Source: Candidatus Methanovirga meridionalis
Lineage (GTDB): Archaea; Methanobacteriota; Methanobacteria; Methanobacteriales; Methanobacteriaceae
Assembly (NCBI GenBank): GCA_031289325.1
Contig: JAITPS010000090.1
Span: 1-5,336, forward strand
Reading direction: 5' to 3'
DNA length: 5,336 nt
Shown here piece after piece: positions 1 to 5,336 of the stretch; the first letter of the stretch is position 1; every line of letters begins with the position of its first letter. A model generated the notes under the pieces. It was not told where the DNA came from and did not search any database. It worked only from the letters and a program-made list of their open reading frames with translations. The translations under genes and the position numbers were made by a program.

Positions 1-1
1 T

Positions 2-136
2 AATTTAGAAGAAGATAATTTAGAAGAAGATAATTTAGAAGAAGATAATTTAGAAGAAGATAATTTAGAAGAAGATAATTTAGAAGAAGATAATTTAGAA
101 GAAGATAATTTAGAAGAAAATAATTTAGTAGAAAAT
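2..136 (+). repeat. 15-bp in-frame tandem repeat (NLEED)n
   Basis: Seven identical copies of aatttagaagaagat (2-106) are followed by two diverged copies, NLEEN (107-121) and NLVEN (122-136). The window opens inside the array, so the full copy number is unknown. The unit is a multiple of three and encodes a strongly acidic pentapeptide. The seven copies share every synonymous position, which points to recent expansion by slippage or unequal exchange. Divergence occurs only at the right-hand edge of the visible array. Confidence 0.97.
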
Positions 137-2041
137 GACAACAATAAAATTAAATATTATGAAGATAGTGATGATTTTGAAATTGAGGAGAAATCTCTAA
201 AAGATGAAGTTTTTGTTTTTAATGATGAAGAAAATAGTTTAGGTGATATTGATTTAAATAATAAACATCCTAATTTAAATAATGAAAATGAAATACCTAC
301 TATAGAATATATAAAAGAAGAAAAACTTGATTTTGAGGATAATAAAAAAAATAATAATAATTCTAAAATTAAACTAAAAATTCTAAATCTTACTAATTAT
401 TTAAATAAAAATACTAATAATGAAAATACTAATAATGAAAATATTAATAATAAAAGTTATTCTAAATCATTGAATGATAATAAAGATTATAATTTAATTA
501 ATGATAACATTGAAGTTAATTATGATGAAAATCAGGTATACGAAAATAATATTGATTTAGAAGATTTTATCTCTCATTTTGATGATAATGAAATTAAAGA
601 TCATAATAAAGTTGAATTTTTAAATATTGAAACTGATAGTTTTAATGATAAAACTGATAGTTTTAATGATAAAACTGATAGTTTTAATGATAAAACTGAT
701 AGTTTTAATGATAAAACTGATAGTTTTAATGATAAAACTGATAGTTTTAATGATGAATCTAATAGTTTTAATGATGAATCTAATAGTTTTAATGATGAAT
801 CTAATAGTTTTAATGATGAATCTAATAGTTTTAATGATGAATCTAATAGTTTTAATGATGAAACTGATTTTAATGATGAAACTGATAGTTATCCATTGGA
901 ACACGAGGACTATGATTATTCTTCAAAAGATCAGGATAATTACAATTTAGATATTAGTGATCCTCTTAGTAAAAATGCAGTTATTAGAAATTCAAATGAT
1001 AATAATACTTTTAGTGTTTTATCAGGAATAAAAAATGAAATTAAATATATAAAAAAATCTTTAAGACAAATTGAAGCTAAAAATCCAAAAAAAATCTTTT
1101 CATTCATTGATAGAACAAAAGTCGATGAAGTGAATGAAATTGAAGAAAATAATAACGATATTAATGAAATCAAAATAAGTAAAAAAGACTATAAAGATTT
1201 GTCGAATTCAATTGATAGAAATTCAAATCTTAATTCATTCAATGAAAATGATTTAAATAATAATCAAAATAATAGTGAAATTAATCAATCGGTTAATGAA
1301 AACATTAAAGTTAATCATGATAATGAGCATGATTCAATTAATGAAAACAATTTTAATGAGAATATGGATCATGATAATTCTTTTAATCAGGAATCCAATG
1401 AATTAGAAAATATAGTCAATAAAGTTAACAATGATCTTAATTTAGAGAATGAAATAAAACATATCGATGATACTATCATCCCTAAAAAACCAAAGGATAT
1501 AAAAAATTTTATGGAACCATATAAAATAACTAATCTAAATATAGATAAAACACTTAATGAATTCTATAAACTTCCTGATAAAGAAATTAGTGATATAATT
1601 AATAAAATTGCTTTAATTGAAGGTCCTGTTCATGTTAAAGAAGTAATTAAAAGAATAAAGGAAAACTTAGAAATTAGTCGTGCTACCGTAAAATTTAAAA
1701 ATAGAGTTAATGAAGCTATTAGAAAGAGTGCAAATGCAGGATTAATTTTTATTGATGATGATTTTTTATTTTCAACTGAAGAATCTACTATTCAAGTTAG
1801 AAAGCGTGAAAAGCCTAATATTGAATTAATTTCAGCTACTGAAATTGAAAAAAATATAAAATTGATTTTAAAGCAAAATAATGGTTTAAAAAACAAGGAT
1901 TTGATTAAACAAGTGGCTAAGAATTTTGGCTTTAAGTCAACTTCTAAGAAAACAAGCTTAAAGATCAATCATGTTATTGATTATTTGGTTGCTAAAGAAA
2001 CTTTGTTAAATAAAGATAATGTATTGAAGTGGATTAGTTGA
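2..2041 (+). CDS. Repeat-rich disordered protein with C-terminal DUF3320-like winged-helix domains (5' partial)
   Basis: The frame is open from the left edge to a TGA at 2039-2041, giving 679 visible residues and no stop. A TTG at 470 has no Shine-Dalgarno site and lies inside the open frame, so the true start is upstream of the window. Residues 1-45 are NLEED repeats, 137-151 NTNNE repeats and 211-293 TDSFNDK/SNSFNDE repeats. Most of residues 46-520 is Asn/Asp/Glu/Ser-rich and probably disordered, apart from a short helical-looking patch at about 338-360 (SVLSGIKNEIKYIKKSL). Residues about 525-595 contain IALIEGPVHVKEVIKRIKE, which resembles the DUF3320 signature (EGPIH..E..RRI). Residues about 610-679 look like a second winged helix (EIEKNIKLIL...KNKDLIKQVAKNFGF). 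No Cys is present, and the only Trp is near the C terminus. DUF3320 often ends large DUF4011/superfamily I helicase-like proteins, so helicase domains may lie upstream; this is inference. The function is unknown. The reading frame is secure; the domain call is moderate. Confidence 0.85.
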   Translation, partial: NLEEDNLEEDNLEEDNLEEDNLEEDNLEEDNLEEDNLEENNLVENDNNKIKYYEDSDDFEIEEKSLKDEVFVFNDEENSLGDIDLNNKHPNLNNENEIPTIEYIKEEKLDFEDNKKNNNNSKIKLKILNLTNYLNKNTNNENTNNENINNKSYSKSLNDNKDYNLINDNIEVNYDENQVYENNIDLEDFISHFDDNEIKDHNKVEFLNIETDSFNDKTDSFNDKTDSFNDKTDSFNDKTDSFNDKTDSFNDESNSFNDESNSFNDESNSFNDESNSFNDESNSFNDETDFNDETDSYPLEHEDYDYSSKDQDNYNLDISDPLSKNAVIRNSNDNNTFSVLSGIKNEIKYIKKSLRQIEAKNPKKIFSFIDRTKVDEVNEIEENNNDINEIKISKKDYKDLSNSIDRNSNLNSFNENDLNNNQNNSEINQSVNENIKVNHDNEHDSINENNFNENMDHDNSFNQESNELENIVNKVNNDLNLENEIKHIDDTIIPKKPKDIKNFMEPYKITNLNIDKTLNEFYKLPDKEISDIINKIALIEGPVHVKEVIKRIKENLEISRATVKFKNRVNEAIRKSANAGLIFIDDDFLFSTEESTIQVRKREKPNIELISATEIEKNIKLILKQNNGLKNKDLIKQVAKNFGFKSTSKKTSLKINHVIDYLVAKETLLNKDNVLKWIS
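410..454 (+). repeat. Short 15-bp in-frame tandem repeat (NTNNE)3
   Basis: Two identical units, aatactaataatgaa (410-424 and 425-439), are followed by a degenerate third, NINNK (440-454). This is a second, independent small array in the same gene. It shows that repeat birth in this coding region is not confined to one motif. Confidence 0.85.
632..880 (+). repeat. 21-bp in-frame tandem repeat, two sequence types (TDSFNDK / SNSFNDE)
   Basis: Eleven full 21-bp units occupy 632-862: five TDSFNDK, one hybrid TDSFNDE, then five SNSFNDE. A unit shortened by one codon (TDFNDE, 863-880) and the beginning of another (TDSY, from 881) follow. Units of each type appear identical at the DNA level, including synonymous positions. 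The hybrid unit sits exactly at the boundary between the two blocks. Because 21 is divisible by three and the unit lacks stops in other frames, both strands show spurious open frames here. There are no spacers, so this is not a CRISPR array. Confidence 0.97.
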
Positions 2042-2104
2042 ATATAATACTAAAACATAACATAATATTAAAGCAAACAAATCCACATTTTAGCTATAAA
2101 TAAT

Positions 2105-2797
2105 TTAAGGTTTTTTATTTCCTAATCCAGTTATTCTTAAACCACCGTAATGAGTTTTGTAACGGATATTTAAGTTTATAAGAAGAGCTGTTATTCTTTC
2201 AACAGTTCTTGCTTGTTCTAAAGGACCACAGTCAACACATTTTATACCAGGTATTTTTTCAATTAATTCTATGACTGTTTTTTTGGCTTCATTATCATCA
2301 GAAGATACAAGACAATCACAATCAATTTCTGGTTTTTTATCGAAGTCTTTTAAACTTGAAGAACTGATATTGTTAAATGCTGAAACAATTTTTGCTCCTG
2401 AACCTTTTAAAATAGATGCTGTTCTTTCAGCTGCTGATCCTTCCCATAATGTGAAATATGTTGTAGGTTTACCACCAATATTTGATTGTAATGGAACTGT
2501 AGCATCAATAAAGATTTTTCCTTCAACAAAATCCTTAACAGAATCTAAGGTCGGTTTTTGAGCCAAAATAGGCACTGTTAATATTACTATTTCTGCTTCT
2601 TTTGCAGCATCTTCATTTGATAAACCTTTTAGGTTATCCAAATCATTTCCTCCTAAAAGCTCTTTAACATTTTCAACAGCTTTTTCAGCTTTTTCAGCTT
2701 TTCTTGAACCTATAATAACTTGTTCTCCTAATTGAACAAAACGAATAACTACTCCTAAACCTTGATCTCCAGTACCACCAAGCACTGCAATTTTCAT
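2105..2797 (-). CDS. npdG: F420-dependent NADP reductase (F420H2:NADP+ oxidoreductase)
   Basis: The 230-residue cytoplasmic enzyme transfers hydride between NADPH and coenzyme F420. The N terminus (MKIAVLGGTGDQGLG) has the GGTGxxG dinucleotide-binding loop at residues 7-13. T9, S31, R32 and K36 match the residues that bind the NADP 2'-phosphate in the Archaeoglobus fulgidus enzyme, which marks NADP rather than NAD use. Other family features are NEDAAKEAEIVILTVP, SAFNN, the CGPLEQARTVE segment and a C-terminal GGLRITGL. Length is close to the usual 220-225, with a short extra tail (GNKKP). The ATG is supported by GGAGAT six bases upstream. The gene lies 161 bp downstream of an NADP-dependent alcohol dehydrogenase on the same strand, which would supply the NADPH. 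In methanogens that oxidise alcohols, the reductase makes F420H2 for methanogenesis; running in reverse it would supply NADPH for biosynthesis. It is separated from adh by a probable terminator and its own TATA box. Confidence 0.93.
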   Translation of the reverse strand: MKIAVLGGTGDQGLGVVIRFVQLGEQVIIGSRKAEKAEKAVENVKELLGGNDLDNLKGLSNEDAAKEAEIVILTVPILAQKPTLDSVKDFVEGKIFIDATVPLQSNIGGKPTTYFTLWEGSAAERTASILKGSGAKIVSAFNNISSSSLKDFDKKPEIDCDCLVSSDDNEAKKTVIELIEKIPGIKCVDCGPLEQARTVERITALLINLNIRYKTHYGGLRITGLGNKKP

Positions 2798-2803
2798 ATA
2801 AAC

Positions 2804-2809
2804 ATCTCC
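2804..2809 (-). promoter_or_regulatory. Ribosome binding site of npdG
   Basis: The minus strand reads GGAGAT, six bases before the ATG at 2797. It is complementary to the archaeal 16S 3' end and fixes this start. Confidence 0.75.
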
Positions 2810-2822
2810 AACAAGTTTTTTA

Positions 2823-2869
2823 AATAATATTAGCTATTTACTTTTAATTTTTTATATAGCTGAATTATT
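2823..2869 (-). promoter_or_regulatory. Probable npdG promoter (TATA box with flanking imperfect inverted repeat)
   Basis: On the minus strand CTATATAAA (2851-2859) is a plausible archaeal TATA box. Transcription would begin about 25 bases on, near 2828, leaving a leader of about 30 bases that contains the ribosome binding site. An imperfect inverted repeat surrounds it: aataatattagctat (2823-2837) and atagctgaattatt (2856-2869), with an exact agctat/atagct core. A regulator bound here would cover the TATA box and the start site. Operator function is inference. Confidence 0.45.
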
Positions 2870-2892
2870 ATTTTATTAATGGTTAAATAATA

Positions 2893-2931
2893 GTATAAAA
2901 AAGAAAAGAAATAGATTTTATATTAAATCTA
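2893..2931 (-). terminator. Probable adh transcription terminator
   Basis: Just after the adh stop, the minus strand has a stem TAGATTT (2925-2931) pairing with AAATCTA (2912-2918) across a six-base loop. A run of mostly T follows (2911 down to about 2893). Archaeal RNA polymerase stops at T-rich tracts, so this would end adh transcription before npdG. Confidence 0.55.
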
Positions 2932-2958
2932 CTTCTAAACAACTGTAAATCCTATTAA

Positions 2959-4020
2959 TTAGTACTCTATAGTTATAATAGGCTTGATTAAATCTCTTGG
3001 TTTATCTTTCATTAATAATAAACCTTCTTCAATTTTATCTAAACCTTTAAATCTATGAGTAATTAATAAGTCAGGATCGATTCTTCCATGGGTTACAAGG
3101 TCAGCTAAACGCTCCATTCTGGTTCTTCCACCTGGACATAACCCTGTAGCAAAGTTCTTATCAGCCATACCGAATCCCCATCCAATTCTTGGAATAGGTA
3201 AGGTATCTCCTTGACCAAAGTAGTTTATATTTGAAATTACAGAACCTGCTCTTGCTGAGTTTACAGCATCGATTAATATATCTGGTCCTCCACCAGCTAC
3301 AATTACTGCATCAACACCTTCACCATCAGTTGCTTCAACTATTTGATCTGAAGTACTTCCATCTTTATAAGAAATTATATCTGTTGCTCCATATTCTTTA
3401 GCAACATTAACTGATACTGGTCTTGTTCCTACTGCAAATATTCTTCCAGCACCTAATAGTTTTGCTCCAGCAATAGCTGATAAACCTACTGCACCAATAC
3501 CTAAAACTGCTACAGAACCTCCTAATGGAATTTTAGCATTTTCAGCCCCCATAAACCCTGTTGACAGCATATCTGTAATCATACACCCAACTTCAGGAGT
3601 CATGGTATCAGGTAATATTGCAAGGTTAAAATCTGCTTCATTAACATGGAAATATTCACCAAATACACCATCTTTATCATTGGAGAATTTCCATCCTCCT
3701 AAAGGAGTTCCTGTCTGTGATGAAAATCCTCTTTGTGCAGCATCACTCCCCCAATCTGGAGTAATAGCTGGGACAATAACTCTGTCTCCTACCTTAATAT
3801 TTTTTACCAGTGATCCTACTTCATCAACAATACCAACAGCTTCGTGTCCTAAAATTAAATCTTTTCGTTCACCAATAGCTCCTTCCCAAACAGTATGTAC
3901 ATCAGAAGTACATGGTGCGATTGCTAATGGTTTTACTATTGCATCTAATGGTCCTGCTTTAGGTTTTTCTTTTTCTACCCATCCAGTTTCACCAATTTTT
4001 TTCATTGCAAATCCTTTCAT
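2959..4020 (-). CDS. adh: NADP-dependent zinc alcohol dehydrogenase (secondary-alcohol type)
   Basis: The 353-residue protein is collinear with Thermoanaerobacter brockii ADH (352 residues), from MKGFAM at the N terminus to KPRDLIKPIITIEY at the C terminus. Catalytic Zn ligands C37, H59 and D150 are all present, with the GHEAVG motif at 58-63. GIGAVG (174-179) is the Rossmann loop. G198, R200 and Y218 of the NADP 2'-phosphate pocket are conserved, with T199 replacing the usual Ser, so NADP(H) is the expected cofactor. Active-site residues S39, A85, W110, Y267, L294 and C295 match the T. brockii enzyme, which prefers secondary alcohols such as 2-propanol but also takes ethanol. It is cytoplasmic and probably tetrameric, as in the family. 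AAGGAGGA six bases upstream supports the ATG. npdG lies downstream on the same strand, which fits alcohol oxidation feeding NADPH to F420 reduction. The exact substrate (ethanol, 2-propanol) cannot be read from the sequence. The base composition is less AT-rich than the flanks. Confidence 0.95.
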   Translation of the reverse strand: MKGFAMKKIGETGWVEKEKPKAGPLDAIVKPLAIAPCTSDVHTVWEGAIGERKDLILGHEAVGIVDEVGSLVKNIKVGDRVIVPAITPDWGSDAAQRGFSSQTGTPLGGWKFSNDKDGVFGEYFHVNEADFNLAILPDTMTPEVGCMITDMLSTGFMGAENAKIPLGGSVAVLGIGAVGLSAIAGAKLLGAGRIFAVGTRPVSVNVAKEYGATDIISYKDGSTSDQIVEATDGEGVDAVIVAGGGPDILIDAVNSARAGSVISNINYFGQGDTLPIPRIGWGFGMADKNFATGLCPGGRTRMERLADLVTHGRIDPDLLITHRFKGLDKIEEGLLLMKDKPRDLIKPIITIEY

Positions 4021-4026
4021 ATTGAT

Positions 4027-4034
4027 TCCTCCTT
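4027..4034 (-). promoter_or_regulatory. Ribosome binding site of adh
   Basis: The minus strand reads AAGGAGGA, six bases before the ATG at 4020. It is a near-complete match to the archaeal anti-Shine-Dalgarno, suggests strong translation, and settles the start. Confidence 0.88.
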
Positions 4035-4040
4035 AATTTA

Positions 4041-4105
4041 TATACTACATTAAATATAATCAAATAAATATTCATTTTTCTATTTATTCGAATATTTGTA
4101 GTATA
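4041..4105. repeat. Nested inverted repeats over the adh promoter
   Basis: There are three nested exact symmetries. The outer arms are tatactaca (4041-4049) and tgtagtata (4097-4105). The inner arms are aaatattc (4066-4073) and gaatattt (4090-4097). A 10-bp perfect palindrome tattcgaata lies at 4085-4094, just upstream of the proposed BRE/TATA on the minus strand. That is a sensible place for a dimeric regulator. Binding is inferred. Confidence 0.5.
4064..4080 (-). promoter_or_regulatory. Probable adh promoter (BRE plus TATA box)
   Basis: On the minus strand a purine-rich GAAAAATGA (4072-4080) is followed directly by ATATTTAT (4064-4071). This is the BRE/TATA arrangement of archaeal promoters. 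A start about 25 bases downstream would give a leader of roughly 20 bases carrying the strong ribosome binding site. TATA-like words are common in such AT-rich DNA (for example TATATTTA at 4051-4058), so this choice rests on spacing. Confidence 0.42.
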
Positions 4106-4149
4106 ATTAACATATTATTAAACTCCATTATATAATTTTCTATTTATTC
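4076..4149. repeat. 14-bp direct repeat upstream of adh
   Basis: ttttctatttattc occurs at 4076-4089 and again at 4136-4149, exactly 60 bp apart. Each copy is followed by gaatattt (4090-4097 and 4158-4165). The first copy overlaps the proposed adh control region. It could be a pair of binding sites or a remnant duplication. Confidence 0.6.
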
Positions 4150-4799
4150 TCACAATTGAATATTTATATTAATGGATATTATAGACATATTAATTGAGAT
4201 TATAGAAAAAATAGGATTAATTTGGATTTATTTTTAGTGTTTAAAAAAGAGAATATATTAATGGTTAAAAAATTTTAAATATTAAATTTATGAGGATAAA
4301 GGTAAGATTTATTATTTTTATAATATGTTCAGATAAATTAAAATTATTTAAATTAAATTTAAATGAATAATTACAATTATTTTAATAATTTATAAACAAT
4401 GAAAATTTTAAATTGATAAAAAAATTGTAAAATCAATAATATATTGTATGAAATAATATTTTTAAGTACATAAAAACTTTGTTTTTCTAATTGAACAAGT
4501 TCAATAATGAAGTTTTTAAAAAAATTAATTTTAAATATTAATTTATAAAAATCTATAATTTTAAATTTTAAGTAATATAAATAAACTTTAATTAATATTT
4601 TTTAATAATAACTATTTTTAAAAAAATTATTTGTTAAGAACTTTTATCAAAACTACTATAATTAAAAAAATTAAGTTTAAAAGAAAATTGAAAACAATTT
4701 CATCAAATATTTAAGTTTTATACTATATTATATATTACTTATCATCATACCGATACCATAGAACCAATGTAATGGAAATTAATTTTTCTGTAAGTATTC
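4150..4799. other. Gene-poor AT-rich intergenic region
   Basis: No convincing gene is visible on either strand. The sequence is dominated by A/T runs, with only tiny frames such as an ATG at 4172-4237 (21 codons, hydrophobic) and one at 4290-4370 (26 codons). Neither has a ribosome binding site. The only structured element seen is the nested palindrome near 4471-4518. No tRNA-like cloverleaf or CRISPR unit was recognised. The region separates divergent adh (minus) from the Rpn-family gene (plus). Confidence 0.7.
4471..4518. repeat. Nested palindrome in the intergenic region
   Basis: Outer arms taaaaactt (4471-4479) and aagttttta (4510-4518) are exact inverse complements. Between them lies attgaac (4490-4496) and gttcaat (4499-4505), separated by two bases, which makes a compact operator-like dyad. 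As RNA, both stems could form a long hairpin with an internal loop. The inner dyad contains two of the few GC-bearing words in this stretch. Its function is unknown. Confidence 0.6.
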
Positions 4800-4807
4800 T
4801 TTATATA
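4800..4807 (+). promoter_or_regulatory. TATA box of the Rpn-family gene
   Basis: TTTATATA is an exact archaeal TATA consensus. Initiation would be expected near 4830, a short distance before the coding frame at 4847. Confidence 0.55.
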
Positions 4808-4846
4808 TGGTTTTTACCAAAAATCATATTTTAATAAAATATTTTT

Positions 4847-5336
4847 TTGGGGGATGATGATATTAATAATAGATCTTTTAATCCATTAGATAATTACTTG
4901 TTTTCTCAATATATGGCAAGTGAAGGTATGGAAAGCCAATTGAAATCATTTATAAATGCAGTGATCTTAGAAGACAATGAATCAATAGAATCTGTAAATA
5001 TTATTGCAAATAAACTAATTGCAGGTGAAATTAAAGGCAAAAAAAATTGCATCTTAGACTTAAGATCAATAACCTCAGACGGCCGACACTTCATAATAGA
5101 AGTGCAAAATAAAAACCAATATTACTTTAAGAGAAGAAGCTTACTTTACTTAGCAAAAGAATTCTCAAACTCAGCACATGAAGGAAAATTAAATGAATTA
5201 AAACCACACACATTAATCAATATACTGAGTTACAAATTTTGTGAAGATGACATTTACAAGCAAAAGTTTAATATATTAGGAAATGTAGATAATTGTCTAT
5301 ATTCAAAGTATTTAACAATATATAATATAAACCTTA
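4847..5336 (+). CDS. Rpn-family PD-(D/E)XK nuclease / putative transposase (3' partial, start uncertain)
   Basis: The frame is open from 4838 to the right edge, with about 163 residues visible if TTG 4847 is the start. The N-terminal NRSFNPLDNYLF and QLKSFINAVI fit the family opening, where a line such as NPLxDxLF is followed by a helix ending in FLNAVL. Residues 69-87 hold the PD-(D/E)XK core: ILDL (D71), then IIEVQ (E85, Q87). Next comes YYFKRRSLLYLAKEF and a LKPHTLINIL strand, also typical. Members are Mg-dependent DNA endonucleases linked to recombination and are often annotated as transposases; those studied in E. coli (RpnA-E) cut DNA and promote RecA-independent recombination. The start is odd. 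The first in-frame ATG is at 4913, inside the conserved region, while ATGATG at 4854 is out of frame and stops after 11 codons. TTG 4847 lacks a ribosome binding site, and GGGGGATGAT (4849-4858) may itself be one for a non-ATG start such as ATT 4862. The gene may be intact with a rare start or broken by a small indel. Confidence 0.8.
   Translation, partial: MGDDDINNRSFNPLDNYLFSQYMASEGMESQLKSFINAVILEDNESIESVNIIANKLIAGEIKGKKNCILDLRSITSDGRHFIIEVQNKNQYYFKRRSLLYLAKEFSNSAHEGKLNELKPHTLINILSYKFCEDDIYKQKFNILGNVDNCLYSKYLTIYNINL

Noticed and set aside
470..472. TTG as the start of the repeat-rich gene
   Set aside because: The frame is open with continuous Asn/Glu-rich coding character back to position 2, and there is no ribosome binding site before 470, so it is an internal Leu codon.
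2..880. Tandem arrays as a possible CRISPR
   Set aside because: Units are contiguous without spacers, are 15 or 21 bp long, keep reading frame and encode protein.
620..950. Open frames on both strands across the 21-bp array (KLIVLMI-type and IRFIIK-type peptides)
   Set aside because: They are periodic by-products of a stop-free 21-bp unit. They have no start signals and resemble no known protein.
2042..2104. Shared terminator between the convergent repeat-rich gene and npdG
   Set aside because: The 63-bp gap is AT-rich, but no clear stem or long T tract was found on either strand.
2271..2561. 96-codon plus-strand frame opposite npdG
   Set aside because: It is a shadow of a recognised gene.
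3602..4036. 144-codon plus-strand frame opposite adh
   Set aside because: It is a shadow of the strongly conserved alcohol dehydrogenase, with no ribosome binding site or family resemblance.
4172..4237. 21-codon hydrophobic ORF
   Set aside because: It has no ribosome binding site, and its composition is that of random AT-rich sequence; short frames like this are expected by chance.
4290..4370. 26-codon ORF beginning ATG AGG
   Set aside because: There is no ribosome binding site and no recognisable motif; its Ile/Leu/Lys/Asn content mirrors the AT-rich background.
4906..5094. 62-codon minus-strand frame opposite the Rpn-family gene
   Set aside because: The plus-strand frame has the PD-(D/E)XK motifs, and this frame is its antisense shadow.

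Overview
The window is very AT-rich and reads as archaeal. It has TATA-type promoters, Shine-Dalgarno sites of the GGAGG type, and an F420-dependent NADP reductase gene beside an NADP-dependent secondary-alcohol dehydrogenase gene. Coenzyme F420 chemistry with this base composition and Asn-rich, repeat-laden proteins suggests a Methanobacteriales methanogen of the Methanobrevibacter or Methanosphaera type. The genus is an inference and cannot be proven from the window alone.

Layout. From position 2 to 2041 (+) runs one uninterrupted reading frame that is already open at the left edge, so its start lies outside. It encodes a long, Cys-free, Asn/Asp/Glu-rich disordered stretch containing three separate in-frame tandem repeat arrays (15-bp NLEED, 15-bp NTNNE, 21-bp TDSFNDK/SNSFNDE). 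It ends in about 150 residues that look like DUF3320-type winged-helix domains. Convergent to it, on the minus strand, lie npdG (F420H2:NADP+ oxidoreductase, 2105-2797) and, upstream of npdG in transcription order, a Thermoanaerobacter-type Zn/NADP alcohol dehydrogenase (2959-4020). Each has its own ribosome binding site. The 161-bp gap between them holds a hairpin/T-tract terminator for adh and a TATA box for npdG, so they look like neighbouring separate transcripts. About 800 bp of gene-poor, AT-rich DNA follows, with several inverted and direct repeats. The window ends inside an Rpn/PD-(D/E)XK nuclease-transposase family gene (about 4847 to beyond 5336, +) that has a clear TATA box but no in-frame ATG at its conserved N terminus.

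How the genes work together. The two central genes form an alcohol-oxidation module. Adh oxidises a secondary or primary alcohol with NADP+, and NpdG passes the hydride from NADPH to F420, giving F420H2 for the reduction of CO2-derived C1 units to methane. The repeat-rich gene and the Rpn gene are accessory, DNA-related genes with no visible functional link to that module.
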